A stretch of DNA of 64,000 nucleotides from assembly GCA_036267955.1 (NCBI GenBank), contig DATAVB010000147.1, positions 28,702 to 92,701 on the forward strand, given 5' to 3'. This document shows, piece by piece, positions 1-8,629 of the stretch (positions within the stretch are counted from its first letter, which is position 1; each line of letters begins with the position of its first letter). The stretch comes from DATAVB01 sp036267955 (GTDB taxonomy: Bacteria; Actinomycetota; Actinomycetes; Mycobacteriales; QHCD01). The translations under genes and the position numbers were made by a program. The notes beneath the pieces were generated by a model. It was not told where the DNA came from and ran no database searches. It was given only the letters and a program-made list of their open reading frames with translations.

Positions 1-405
1 GCCGCCACCCTGGGCGATGAACTGCTTGGCCGCCAACTGCGTACCGAAGAATGCGCTCTTCAGGTTGATATCCAGGACTTTCTGGTAATCGGCCTCGGTG
101 GTGTCGAGGATTGAGGTGCGTGTCTCGACGCCGGCGTTGTTGACCAGTGCGTCGAGCCGCCCGAACGCCTGCACCGCGGTGCTGACCATGCGCTGCAGAT
201 CCTCGACCTTGCTGACATCCGCCTGGACGCCAACAGCCTTGCCGCCGGCTGCCTCGATCCGGGTGATGAGCTCGGTCGTCTCCTCCGGGTGCGCGATGTA
301 GTCGATGACGACATTGGCGCCCTCGGCCGCGGCGGCGAGCACGATCGCCTCGCCGATGCCGCTGTTGCCTCCGGTGACGATGATGGTCTTTGCCTCGAGC
401 AGCAT
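1..405 (-). CDS. SDR family NAD(P)-dependent oxidoreductase (3' part outside window)
   Basis: Classical short-chain dehydrogenase/reductase, a cytosolic NAD(P)-dependent enzyme whose substrate cannot be told. Only the first 135 codons are present and the gene runs off the left edge. Visible are the cofactor-binding motif TGGNSGIG at residues 11-18, an acidic patch after beta-strand 2, and NNAG at residues 89-92. The catalytic Ser and YxxxK lie beyond the edge. The ATG is preceded by GAAGGAGA at good spacing, which fixes the start. It is transcribed divergently from the GH15 gene and has no partner inside the window. The family call is secure; finer naming is not possible. Confidence 0.88.
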   Translation of the reverse strand, partial: MLLEAKTIIVTGGNSGIGEAIVLAAAAEGANVVIDYIAHPEETTELITRIEAAGGKAVGVQADVSKVEDLQRMVSTAVQAFGRLDALVNNAGVETRTSILDTTEADYQKVLDINLKSAFFGTQLAAKQFIAQGGG

Positions 406-568
406 GCGTTTCTCCTTCGCCTGCGCCGCTCGGGTACGAGTAGCGATTGGCCGCGGCGCCGATTCGAGTTTTGCAGACGAATCCGTTTTGCCTCCGCATG
501 GGATTGCCTTGCACCTGCCGTCGGCCCCGACTGGCGACGGGGGTTTTCCTGCTGGCAAGCTCGCTGTC

Positions 569-2365
569 ATGTCGCGTATCGAGGACTATGCACTGCTCGG
601 CGACCTGCACTCGGCCGCACTGGTCAGCACCACCGGATCGGTCGACTGGATGTGCCTGCCGCGATTCGACTCCCCGGCCTGCTTCGCCGCCCTGCTCGAC
701 ACCCCCGACGCGGGCCGGTGGCTGCTCGCGCCGGCGGCCGGCGGCGTCTGCAGCAGCCGGAGCTACCGCGGCGACACTCTGGTGTTGGAGACGGAGTGGA
801 ACACCCCCGAGGGCCGGGTGAAGGTCATCGACTTCATGCCGCCCCGCGGGCACGCGCCGGATCTGATCCGCATCGTCGAGGGCATCTCCGGGGCGGTGCC
901 GATGCGGGGCGAGGTGAAGCTGCGGTTCGACTACGGCCGGATCATGCCCTGGGTCCGGCATCGCGGCTCCCGGATGGAGGCCGTTGCCGGCCCGGACGCG
1001 GTGTGGTTGAAGAGCACCGCGCAGATGAAGGGGCATGAATGGAGCACCGTCTCGGAGTTCACCGTCCGGGCCGGCGAACGGGTGCCGTTCGTGTTGACCT
1101 GGTCGCCGAGTCACCAGAGTCCGCCTCATCCCGTGGACGCCGAGGACGCCCTGCGGGACACGGTCGCCTTCTGGGAGGACTGGTGTGACCGCGGCACGAT
1201 CTGCACCGGCAAGTACGCCGAACCGGTCCGCCGCTCGCTGATCACTCTGAAGGCACTGACGTACGCGCCGACCGGCGGTATCGTCGCCGCCCCGACGACC
1301 TCGCTGCCCGAGCAGATCGGCGGACCACGCAACTGGGACTACCGGTTCTGCTGGCTGCGCGACTCGACGTACACCCTCCAGGCGCTGCTCGCCGCCGGCT
1401 ACCTTGACGAGGCGAAGGCCTGGCGGGACTGGTTGCTCCGGGCCGTCGCGGGCGACCCGAGCACCCTGCAGATCATGTACGGGGTGGACGGCACCCGGCG
1501 GCTGCCCGAGCTGGAACTCCCGTGGTTGCGCGGTTTCGAGGGCTCGTCGCCGGTACGGACCGGGAACGCGGCGGCCGATCAGCTCCAGCTGGACGTCTGG
1601 GGCGAGGTCCTGGACGGGCTCAACCTGGCCCGCGAGTCCGGCCTCGGCGCGCACGACAACGCCTGGGAGCTGCAGGTCGCATTGCTCGGCCACCTCGAGG
1701 GCAACTGGCAGGAGCCGGACAACGGCCTGTGGGAGATGCGTGGCGACCGCCGGCATTTCACCCACTCCAAGGTGATGGCCTGGGTGGCGGTGGACCGGAT
1801 GGCGCGGGCCGTGCGCACCCATCACCTGCGCGGCCCGGTCGACCGCTGGGAACAGCTGCGCGATCGGATCCACGCCGACGTGCTGGCCAACGGCTACGAC
1901 GCCGGCCGCGGCACGTTCGTGCAGTCGTACGGGAGCACCGCGCTGGACGCCAGCCTGCTGATGATTCCGCGGGTCGGATTCCTGCCGGGCGACGACCCGC
2001 GGGTGGTCGGCACCATCGACGCCATCTCGCGCGAGCTGACCCAGGACGGGTTCGTCCTGCGGTACCGGACGGACGGCTCGGACGACGGTTTGCCCGCCGG
2101 CGAGGGCGTGTTCCTGGCCTGCTCGTTCTGGCTGGTGGACGCGCTGCACGGCGCCGGCCGGGACCGGGACGCCCGGGCCCTGTTCGACCGACTGCTGGCG
2201 CTGCGCAACGACGTCGGATTGCTCAGCGAGGAGTGGGATCCGGTCGCGGGTCGGCAGTTGGGCAACACGCCCCAGGCGTTCAGCCACTTCCCGCTGGTGG
2301 TCAGCGCGATGCAGCTGGAAGCCGGTCGCGCCCACCGCAGCGACCAACCGATCCACACCTCGTAG
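569..2365 (+). CDS. Glycoside hydrolase family 15 protein (glucoamylase/trehalase-like)
   Basis: About 598 residues, the usual size for bacterial GH15 enzymes, which hydrolyse alpha-glucosidic bonds with inversion (glucoamylases, and trehalases in many actinobacteria). The N-terminus (IEDYALLGD, then GSVDWMCLPRFDSPACF) is the typical GH15 opening and supports the ATG at 569 over in-frame starts further upstream, although no strong ribosome site is visible. The (alpha/alpha)6 barrel carries NWDYRFCWLRDS, the general-acid region GLWEMRG (Glu near 391) and the base region LLSEEWDP near 553, followed by GNTPQAFSH. No signal peptide, so probably cytosolic. Trehalase versus glucoamylase activity cannot be settled. 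It ends at a strong hairpin facing lon. Confidence 0.93.
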   Translation: MSRIEDYALLGDLHSAALVSTTGSVDWMCLPRFDSPACFAALLDTPDAGRWLLAPAAGGVCSSRSYRGDTLVLETEWNTPEGRVKVIDFMPPRGHAPDLIRIVEGISGAVPMRGEVKLRFDYGRIMPWVRHRGSRMEAVAGPDAVWLKSTAQMKGHEWSTVSEFTVRAGERVPFVLTWSPSHQSPPHPVDAEDALRDTVAFWEDWCDRGTICTGKYAEPVRRSLITLKALTYAPTGGIVAAPTTSLPEQIGGPRNWDYRFCWLRDSTYTLQALLAAGYLDEAKAWRDWLLRAVAGDPSTLQIMYGVDGTRRLPELELPWLRGFEGSSPVRTGNAAADQLQLDVWGEVLDGLNLARESGLGAHDNAWELQVALLGHLEGNWQEPDNGLWEMRGDRRHFTHSKVMAWVAVDRMARAVRTHHLRGPVDRWEQLRDRIHADVLANGYDAGRGTFVQSYGSTALDASLLMIPRVGFLPGDDPRVVGTIDAISRELTQDGFVLRYRTDGSDDGLPAGEGVFLACSFWLVDALHGAGRDRDARALFDRLLALRNDVGLLSEEWDPVAGRQLGNTPQAFSHFPLVVSAMQLEAGRAHRSDQPIHTS

Positions 2366-2409
2366 CCGCTCCCCGCCTCTTTGACGCGCTTTGCGGGTGA
2401 TCCCTTTTG

Positions 2410-2458
2410 CGCCAATGTGGCGTTGGGGTGACTAGATTGCCCCAACGCCACATTGGCG
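2410..2458. terminator. Perfect hairpin between convergent GH15 and lon genes
   Basis: Left arm gccaatgtggcgttgggg (2411-2428) and its exact complement (2440-2457) enclose an 11-base loop. One further C-G pair brings the stem to 19 bp, and a T-run before and an A-run after extend it on both strands. The position between two convergent genes and the T/A tracts fit a bidirectional intrinsic terminator. A dispersed repeat is the alternative reading. Confidence 0.8.
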
Positions 2459-2486
2459 GGAAACGGCCCTGGCGGGAAACGGCCCT
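2455..2486. repeat. Two tandem 16-bp copies next to the hairpin
   Basis: The unit ggcgggaaacggccct occurs twice head to tail (2455-2470 and 2471-2486) with no mismatch. The first copy begins inside the right arm of the hairpin. It is non-coding, 20 bp from the lon stop codon. Its role is unknown; slippage duplication is the simplest explanation. Confidence 0.8.
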
Positions 2487-2506
2487 GCCGGGCCCGGTCG
2501 AACCGA

Positions 2507-4930
2507 TCAGGCGGCCGCGGCAGCCACCCGGGCCGGCTCGAGGGCCAGCTCCAGCACCTCGCGGACGTCGCTGACCGGGTGGATCTCCAGCTGGCTGCGG
2601 ATCTCCTCCGGCACGTCGTCCAGATCGGGCTCGTTGCGCTGCGGGATCAGGACCGTGGTGATGCCGGCCCGGTGCGCGGCCAGCAGCTTCTGCTTCACCC
2701 CGCCGATCGGCAACACCCGACCGGTCAGCGACACCTCACCGGTCATCGCCACCTCCGACCGGACCGGTCGCCCGGACAGCAGCGACGCCAGCGCGGTGGT
2801 CATCGTGACACCCGCGCTCGGACCGTCCTTCGGCGTACCGCCGGCCGGAACGTGGATGTGCACGCCCCGCTCCTTCAGGTCGCCCACCGGAAGCTCCAGC
2901 TCCACGCCGTGCGACCGCAGGTACGACAGTGCGATCTGCGCCGACTCCTTCATCACGTCACCGAGCTGACCGGTCAGGGTCAGTCCGCTGGCGCCGGACT
3001 CCGGGTCGGCCAGCGATGCCTCGATGAAGAGCACCTCGCCGCCGGCTCCGGTCACCGCCAGACCGGTCGCGACACCCGGAAGTGCCGTCCGTTCCGCGGA
3101 TTCCGGGGTGAAGTGCGGCCGCCCGACGTACTTCGTCAGGTTGTCCGCGTCGATCCTCACCGGCAGGTTCGCGTCACCGAGCGCCACCTGAGCGGCGATC
3201 TTGCGCAGCGCTCGGGCGATGCTCCGTTCCAGCCCACGCACCCCAGCTTCCCGGGTGTATTCGGCGGCCAGCCGGCCCAACGCCTCGTCCGTGACGGTGA
3301 CGTCGGCGTCGGTCAGACCCGCGCGCTCCCGCTGCCGGGGCAGCAGGTGGTCGCGGCCGATGATGACCTTCTCCGTCTCGGTGTAGCCGTCGAGACTGAC
3401 CAGCTCCATCCGGTCCAGCAGCGGCGCCGGAATCGAATCCAACACGTTCGCTGTGGATAGGAACAGCACGTCCGAGAGGTCGAGTTCGACCTCCAGGTAG
3501 TGGTCGCGGAACGTGTGATTCTGTGCCGGGTCGAGCACCTCCAGCAGTGCCGCCGTCGGGTCGCCCCGGTAGTCAGCGCCGACCTTGTCCACCTCGTCCA
3601 GCAGCACGACCGGGTTCATCGAGCCGGCTTCCTTGATGGCACGGACGATCCGGCCCGGCAACGCACCGACGTACGTACGCCGGTGGCCCCGGATCTCGGC
3701 CTCGTCCCGGACGCCACCCAGCGCGACCCGCACGAACTTGCGCCCCATCGCGCGGGCGACCGACTCCCCCAGCGACGTCTTGCCGACACCGGGCGGACCC
3801 ACCAGGGCGAGCACGGCACCGCTGCGCCGGCCGCTCACGACACCCAGGCCGCGGTCGTCCCGCCTCTTGCGGACCGCGAGGTATTCGATGATCCGGTCCT
3901 TCACGTCGGACAGGCCGGCGTGGTCGGCGTCGAGGATCGCGCGGGCTCCGGCAATGTCGTAGGAGTCCTCGGTCCGGGTGTTCCACGGCAGCTCCAGCAC
4001 GGTGTCGAGCCAGGTGCGGATCCAGCTGCCTTCCGGCGAGGCGTCCGAGCTCCGTTCGAGCTTGTCGACCTCCTTCAGCGCGGCCTCCCGCACCTTGTCC
4101 GGCAGATCGGCGGCCTCGACCCGAGCGCGATAGTCCTCTTCCTCCGAGCCGGGATTGCCGTCCAGCTCGGCCAGTTCCTTCTTCACCGCGTCGAGCTGGC
4201 GGCGGAGCAGGAATTCGCGCTGCTGCTTGTCCACGCCGTCGGAGACCTCCTTGCGGATGGTGTCCGCGACGTCCTGCTCGGCGATGTGGTCCTTCGTCCA
4301 CTGCAGCGCCAGTTCGAGCCGCTCGGTGACCTCGAGGGTCTCCAGCAGTTGCTGCTTCTGGGTCCGGCTCAGGTACGGCGCGTAGCCGGCCTGGTCGGCC
4401 AGCCGGCCGGCGTTCTCGATGCCTTCCACAACCTCGGCGAGCTGCCACGCGCCGCGTTCGTGCAGGTTGGCGACGATGAGCCGCTTGAGCTCGGTGGCGA
4501 GTTCCTCGGCCTTCGGGCCGATGTCGGTCGGATCGTCCACCGGGGTGGCTTCCACCCACAGTGCCGCGCCCGGTCCGGTGACGCCGGTGGCCGTCCCATC
4601 GGCTCCGCTCCCGAGTCCCTGCGCAATCTGCATCCGGGTCTCGGCCCGGACGACCGCGGCCTGGTGGCCGTTGGGCAGCCGGCCGACCTGCTCGATGACC
4701 GCACGGACGCCGATCGGACCGTACTGGCCGTCGTGTCGCGGGGTCACCAGCACCTCGGCGCTGGTGGCCGAACGGATACCGGGCTGGTTGAGATGTGCGT
4801 CGTTCTGTGCCTGGGCCGCCTCGATGGCGGCGCGTATGTCGGACTCCGAGAGGTCCACCGGGACGACCATGCCGGGCAGCACGACCTCGTCGTCCAGTGG
4901 CAACACGGGTAGTTTCACGGTCCCGCTCAT
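2507..4930 (-). CDS. lon: ATP-dependent Lon protease (LonA type)
   Basis: Cytosolic AAA+ serine protease that degrades misfolded and regulatory proteins. It has 807 residues, normal for LonA. Order: N-terminal substrate-binding LON domain (1-200), coiled-coil linker (about 215-290), AAA+ module with Walker A GPPGVGKT near 375 and Walker B VVLLDEVDK, then the protease domain with the catalytic Ser in KDGPSAG near 705 and the Lys in GVKQKLLAAH about 43 residues later. All catalytic elements are intact. The start (MSGTVKLPVLPL) matches the family's usual beginning. A HAIR-type operator 33 bp upstream suggests HspR heat-shock control. It stands alone, convergent with the GH15 gene. Confidence 0.97.
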   Translation of the reverse strand: MSGTVKLPVLPLDDEVVLPGMVVPVDLSESDIRAAIEAAQAQNDAHLNQPGIRSATSAEVLVTPRHDGQYGPIGVRAVIEQVGRLPNGHQAAVVRAETRMQIAQGLGSGADGTATGVTGPGAALWVEATPVDDPTDIGPKAEELATELKRLIVANLHERGAWQLAEVVEGIENAGRLADQAGYAPYLSRTQKQQLLETLEVTERLELALQWTKDHIAEQDVADTIRKEVSDGVDKQQREFLLRRQLDAVKKELAELDGNPGSEEEDYRARVEAADLPDKVREAALKEVDKLERSSDASPEGSWIRTWLDTVLELPWNTRTEDSYDIAGARAILDADHAGLSDVKDRIIEYLAVRKRRDDRGLGVVSGRRSGAVLALVGPPGVGKTSLGESVARAMGRKFVRVALGGVRDEAEIRGHRRTYVGALPGRIVRAIKEAGSMNPVVLLDEVDKVGADYRGDPTAALLEVLDPAQNHTFRDHYLEVELDLSDVLFLSTANVLDSIPAPLLDRMELVSLDGYTETEKVIIGRDHLLPRQRERAGLTDADVTVTDEALGRLAAEYTREAGVRGLERSIARALRKIAAQVALGDANLPVRIDADNLTKYVGRPHFTPESAERTALPGVATGLAVTGAGGEVLFIEASLADPESGASGLTLTGQLGDVMKESAQIALSYLRSHGVELELPVGDLKERGVHIHVPAGGTPKDGPSAGVTMTTALASLLSGRPVRSEVAMTGEVSLTGRVLPIGGVKQKLLAAHRAGITTVLIPQRNEPDLDDVPEEIRSQLEIHPVSDVREVLELALEPARVAAAAA

Positions 4931-4962
4931 GTGGTCACATCCTACGTTCGAAGCTTATCGAA

Positions 4963-4983
4963 ATTGAGCTATGCCGACTCAAG
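4963..4983. promoter_or_regulatory. HAIR-like HspR operator upstream of lon
   Basis: ATTGAGC-N7-ACTCAAG matches the HspR consensus CTTGAGT-N7-ACTCAAG at 12 of 14 defined positions, one half-site perfectly, with the correct 7-base spacer. It lies 33 bp before the lon ATG. In Streptomyces lon belongs to the HspR regulon, so the location is biologically consistent. No hspR gene is in this window. Confidence 0.7.
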
Positions 4984-5043
4984 TTCGATGACCGCTCCGT
5001 TGTTCCCGGCGTTCGCCACCAGCGATATGCCCGGAATGTCGCC

Positions 5044-5370
5044 TCAGTGGTGGGTCATCGTTTGCATCATCAGGATGATTGCGAGCACCGTGGACAGTCC
5101 AAGGACCAATCGCAGTGCGGCGAGCGCCATGATCGCCCGCAGCGCTATCGCGATGATGCGGTAGACCACTCGAACGACGGACAGCACGATCGCGGAGCCG
5201 AGCAACGCGGCCACCGCCGCGGCAACGGTCAGCGCCGGTCCGTGTCCAGTCACCGGGGCGGTCGTCAGGTCCGCCGCGACGGCCGGAACTGTGGAGCCGA
5301 ACAGTACGACAATTCCCATCATCAGCGTCGACATCGCGAGTCGGATGCCTGTCCGGGCGAATGTGTTCAT
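5044..5370 (-). CDS. Small hydrophobic membrane protein of unknown function
   Basis: 108 residues and not a family I recognise. The first 33 residues form a hydrophobic segment ending in AVAAD, which looks like a signal peptide or signal anchor. After a short polar stretch the rest (from about residue 50) is almost wholly hydrophobic, enough for two membrane helices joined by a basic turn (VRVVYR). The ATG at 5370 follows AGAGGGAG, a strong ribosome site, so the longer upstream reading is not needed. It is alone between lon and a divergent HTH gene. A real gene is likely from the membrane pattern and the ribosome site. Confidence 0.7.
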   Translation of the reverse strand: MNTFARTGIRLAMSTLMMGIVVLFGSTVPAVAADLTTAPVTGHGPALTVAAAVAALLGSAIVLSVVRVVYRIIAIALRAIMALAALRLVLGLSTVLAIILMMQTMTHH

Positions 5371-5806
5371 GACGCGCTCCCTCTCTTGGGGGCACTCCAA
5401 GGTTGCGAAAATGGGTCCTCTCGCGCGTTCTCGGGGGTACAAAGCGGACGGAGCAATGACCGCCGGCGATCGGCGGCACTCTTGGCCAGGTGGCGGATCG
5501 CGTCCGGCATGGGGTGGAAGATCGGGGATCATGCGGATGATTCGCATTGCATCTCCCCCTTCCGTGAAGTTTCGTGGACTAGGCGAACAACACTGAAGCC
5601 GGTGATTCTGACGGTAGATCCGGCCGACGGCCGCAGCAATAAGAGCAGCGCCGCAGTTTGGTCACGAATTGTCTTGCAGCCCTGGTATTGCAGTGAATGC
5701 ATCGAATATTTGCGCCACGGCGCCGCTCCCGGAAAGGCCTGGACAGAGGTAGGCTTGCGGCTTTACCGGAATTCGCCAAACGTCACCGAATTCACTGGCG
5801 GTTGCC
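5371..5806. other. Non-coding divergent intergenic region
   Basis: This 436-bp stretch lies between the small membrane protein gene and the HTH gene. It is visibly less GC-rich than its surroundings. I see no convincing gene on either strand. It must hold both divergent promoters and contains a spaced direct repeat immediately before the HTH gene. Confidence 0.6.
5765..5793. promoter_or_regulatory. Direct repeat ACCG(G)AATTC upstream of the HTH gene
   Basis: ACCGGAATTC (5765-5774) and ACCGAATTC (5785-5793) repeat with a 20-bp period, about two helical turns, ending 13 bp before the ATG of the HTH-domain gene. Spacing and place would suit an autoregulatory operator; this is inference. Confidence 0.3.
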
Positions 5807-6886
5807 ATGTCAGAGTCTCCAGCGAGCCCAAGTGCCGAACGGTCGGCGTTGGCGCAGCGACTCGCCGACCTGCGCCTTCGACACTGGCCCGATCGCACGG
5901 TGACCCAGCGTCGGCTCGGTCGGGCGCTCGGCGCCGGGCGACCGCTCAGCCCGCCGACAATCTCGTCCTGGGAGAGCGTCGCCAACCCGCGGATCCCGCG
6001 GGCGGAGCAACTGGCCGCCTATGCCCGGTTCTTCGCCACCCAGCGGTCAATCGAGGAGGGGCTGCTGGATGACGCCCGGCTCACCGAGGCGGAACGGGTA
6101 CGGCGCGGCAAGCTCGAGGATGAACTGCTGGGCCTGCGGACGGCCGCGCTGCGGCCGGCCACCGCTGCCATCGCGGCACCGGCCGACCCGCTCGGCGAGA
6201 TGTGGCGCTTCCGCGACCGCCGGCCGGTGACCATCGTCTGCTCCGACGTCGGCGGTGACCTGCGCCGGGCCATTCCGCACGCGGACCCGGTTGATCCGGA
6301 CTACGAGGAGCTCTACGGCTACGCCGAGTTGGATGCGCTGGTCGAGCTGTTCGGCCACATCCGTGCCGTGAATCCCACGACCGAGGTGACCTTCCGGTCA
6401 GCGTCGATGTTGCGGCCGAATGACTACACCTCGCACCTCGTCGTGCTCGGCGGCGTCGGGCACAACCAGCTGACCCGGGAATTGCATGCGCGACTTGAAC
6501 TGCCGGTCCGGCAGGTGCCGGAGAAGGACGGTTTCGAACCGACCGATCCGGCCGACGACCGGACGTTCCAGCCCATCGTGGACGAGACCGGCGACGAGCG
6601 GATGTTGATCGAGGACGTGGCGCACGTGTTCCGGGCGCCGAACCCGTTCAACGTCAGGCGAACCGTGACCCTGTGCAATGCGGTCTACAGCCGGGGAATC
6701 CTCGGCGCGGTCCGGGCGCTGACCCACTCCCGCTTCCGCAACCGCAACGAGCTCTACGTACAGGCGAATTTCCCCAGTCGGTGGTTGTTCAGCGTCGTGA
6801 TGCGTGTGCCGGTCATCAGCGGCCAGACCCTCACGCCGGATTGGACCGTGCCCGAGACCCTGCTGCACCGGTGGCCGTCCCCGTAA
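5807..6886 (+). CDS. HTH (XRE-like) protein with unrecognised C-terminal alpha/beta domain
   Basis: 359 residues. Residues 13-75 look like an XRE/HTH DNA-binding domain (TVTQRRLGRAL, then TISSWE as recognition helix). A charged linker follows. From about 140 to the end is a single alpha/beta domain with beta-strand RPVTIVCSDVGG, the glycine-rich strand-loop HLVVLGGVGHNQ near 205-216, and a conserved-looking stretch VTLCNAVYSRGILGAVR. The glycine-rich loop resembles a Rossmann-type or SLOG-like nucleotide or ligand pocket, but I cannot assign a family. There is no membrane segment. It may be a one-component sensor-regulator. It is not tightly coupled to the dioxygenase gene downstream. Confidence 0.75.
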   Translation: MSESPASPSAERSALAQRLADLRLRHWPDRTVTQRRLGRALGAGRPLSPPTISSWESVANPRIPRAEQLAAYARFFATQRSIEEGLLDDARLTEAERVRRGKLEDELLGLRTAALRPATAAIAAPADPLGEMWRFRDRRPVTIVCSDVGGDLRRAIPHADPVDPDYEELYGYAELDALVELFGHIRAVNPTTEVTFRSASMLRPNDYTSHLVVLGGVGHNQLTRELHARLELPVRQVPEKDGFEPTDPADDRTFQPIVDETGDERMLIEDVAHVFRAPNPFNVRRTVTLCNAVYSRGILGAVRALTHSRFRNRNELYVQANFPSRWLFSVVMRVPVISGQTLTPDWTVPETLLHRWPSP

Positions 6887-6972
6887 TCAGGCGGCGGGGC
6901 TGATCTCAAGAACGAGCTCCGGCTTGTCGGTGCCGGTCCGGTGCCGGTCAGGAGGTCGCCGCGCCCGCAGCG

Positions 6973-7800
6973 ATGAGGTACGAATGGTTCAACCGCGAGC
7001 CGCACGGGCGTAGGGGGCGAGGGAAATTGGCGCAGGGCTGGGATGTCGCCGAGATCGGGGCGAACATTCGCGAGGTGACTGACGACGAGGTGGCCTTCTA
7101 CGAGCAGAACGGGTGGGTCAAGCTCGACGGACTGATTACGCCGGAGCTCACCGCCGAGTTGATGAGGATCGGGCTCGAGACCGGCGACCGGCCGGGCGCG
7201 TGGGAATCCATGGCGACAGCTCCGGGGTTGGAGCCGTTCCGGACCATGGTTTTCGGCGAGCGCATGGGACGCAACGCCGCGCGGCTGGTTAACCGGCGGC
7301 GCCTGACCGACACCGACATCGGCCTGCGCTACCGCAACGACCACCTGGTCCGGAGAGATCGGGGTGAGCAGCACGGTACGCCGTACCATCAGGACTCGGC
7401 CGAGCACGGCTCGGACCGGATCGGCGAGCTGCAGTTCTGGCTGGCGCTGGAGGAAGTGACACCCGAGATGGGAGCCATGCGGTTCCTCTCCGGTGTGCAC
7501 CGTGAGGGTCCGCTCGGATCGGGCGCTTTGAGTTCACAGGATCTGCTCGTGCAATACCCGAAACTGACGGATCTCTACGAGATGTCGCCGCCGTTCCATT
7601 ACCAACCGGGAGATGCCACTGTGCATCACGGCTACATGGTCCATGGCGCGCCGCCGAATTGCACCGACCGTCCACGATGGTCATACATTTTCTCCTACAC
7701 ACCGGCGGACACGCGGTGGTGGAATGGCGTGGTGAAGAACTGGGGCAGCGAACGGCGAACACTGTGCGAGGAGCAGAACCCGATCGTGGCTTCGGTCTGA
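6973..7800 (+). CDS. Phytanoyl-CoA dioxygenase (PhyH) family protein
   Basis: Fe(II)/2-oxoglutarate-dependent oxygenase, cytosolic, 275 residues. The iron-binding facial triad is visible: H139-x-D141 in GTPYHQDSAEHG and the distal His at about 224 in MVHGAPPN, with an Arg-rich stretch (DRPRW) after it for 2-oxoglutarate. The ATG at 6973 has no clear ribosome site. A TTG at 7027, in frame and preceded by GGGGGCGAGGG, may be the true start and would remove 18 residues. The stop overlaps the start of the SDR gene by one base, so the two are coupled and probably act in one pathway, hydroxylation followed by oxidation or reduction. The substrate is unknown. Confidence 0.88.
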   Translation: MRYEWFNREPHGRRGRGKLAQGWDVAEIGANIREVTDDEVAFYEQNGWVKLDGLITPELTAELMRIGLETGDRPGAWESMATAPGLEPFRTMVFGERMGRNAARLVNRRRLTDTDIGLRYRNDHLVRRDRGEQHGTPYHQDSAEHGSDRIGELQFWLALEEVTPEMGAMRFLSGVHREGPLGSGALSSQDLLVQYPKLTDLYEMSPPFHYQPGDATVHHGYMVHGAPPNCTDRPRWSYIFSYTPADTRWWNGVVKNWGSERRTLCEEQNPIVASV

Positions 7801-8561
7801 TGATCGACCTGTCCGATCGCCATGTGCTGATCGTCGGCGGCAGCCGTGGAATCGGCGCCGCCGCCGCACGCATGGCCGCTGCCGCCGGCGCCGCGGTCTC
7901 GCTGACTTACGTCAAGAACGCGTCGGCCGCCAAGAGCGTGGTCGAGGACATCGTGGTCGCTGGTGGCCGAGCGGTCGCCTACCGAGCCGACGCCGCCAAT
8001 CTGTCCGCAATGGACGAAGTCGTCCGTGATGCCGTGGCGAAACTCGGCCCGTTGCGCGGCCTTGTGGTGTCGGCCGGCGTGTACGGCGAATCGTGGCTGT
8101 CGATCGACAAAATGTCACCCCGGATCTGGGACGAGGTGATGGCGACCAACGTGCGTGGCACGTTCGTGTCGGTCAAGGTCGCCGCGCCCTACCTGCGTGA
8201 CGCCGGTGGCGGCAGCATCGTCATCTACACCTCGACGGCGGGCCAGTCCGGTGCAGGCGGGAACTCGGCGTACGCCGCGTCCAAGGGCGCCCAGATCATC
8301 TTCATGCGTTCGATTGCCGAAGAGCTTGCTCCGCAGGGGATTCGAGTCAACTGCATCGCGCCGGCATGGACCGAGACCGATACGGCGACACCACTCATCG
8401 ACAGCTTTGGCCGCGAGGGCATTGTGGACATCTGCCTGCTCGGAAGGACCGGCGTACCCGAGGATGTGGCCGGTCCGACCTGCTTCCTGCTCAGCGACCT
8501 GGCGTCGTACATGACCGGCTCAACCATGACGGTCGACGGCGGGCAGGCGATGCGCGGCTAG
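7800..8561 (+). CDS. SDR family oxidoreductase
   Basis: 253-residue classical SDR, cytosolic and NAD(P)-dependent. It has the glycine motif GGSRGIG at 13-19, an active-site Ser in YTSTAGQSG, the catalytic YAASK with Tyr158 and Lys162, and the C-terminal SSYMTGSTMTVDGG-like ending (here LASYMTGSTMTVDGG) usual for 3-oxoacyl-ACP-reductase-like members. The ATG overlaps the stop of the PhyH gene (TGATG), which fixes the start and shows translational coupling. A Thr-Tyr rather than Arg after the second strand leaves NADPH or NADH preference open. Probably handles the product of the dioxygenase. Confidence 0.92.
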   Translation: MIDLSDRHVLIVGGSRGIGAAAARMAAAAGAAVSLTYVKNASAAKSVVEDIVVAGGRAVAYRADAANLSAMDEVVRDAVAKLGPLRGLVVSAGVYGESWLSIDKMSPRIWDEVMATNVRGTFVSVKVAAPYLRDAGGGSIVIYTSTAGQSGAGGNSAYAASKGAQIIFMRSIAEELAPQGIRVNCIAPAWTETDTATPLIDSFGREGIVDICLLGRTGVPEDVAGPTCFLLSDLASYMTGSTMTVDGGQAMRG

Positions 8562-8629
8562 CTGGTCGCAATGCTCATCGCCAATGAGCCGGTTTCCTCG
8601 TATGCCTGATCAGGGCGGAGACCGGCCGC

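Noticed and set aside
3500..4912. Open frame of 470 codons antisense to lon
   Set aside because: Pure shadow of the conserved Lon coding sequence; no domain, no start context.
5579..5779. 66-codon minus-strand frame with two C-x2-C pairs
   Set aside because: No ribosome site, no conserved context beyond the Cys pairs, and lies in the divergent promoter region; chance occurrence is more likely.
8573..8589. Weak hairpin GCTCAT-cgcca-ATGAGC between convergent SDR and MFS genes
   Set aside because: Only six pairs and no supporting features; could be a terminator but not distinguishable from chance.
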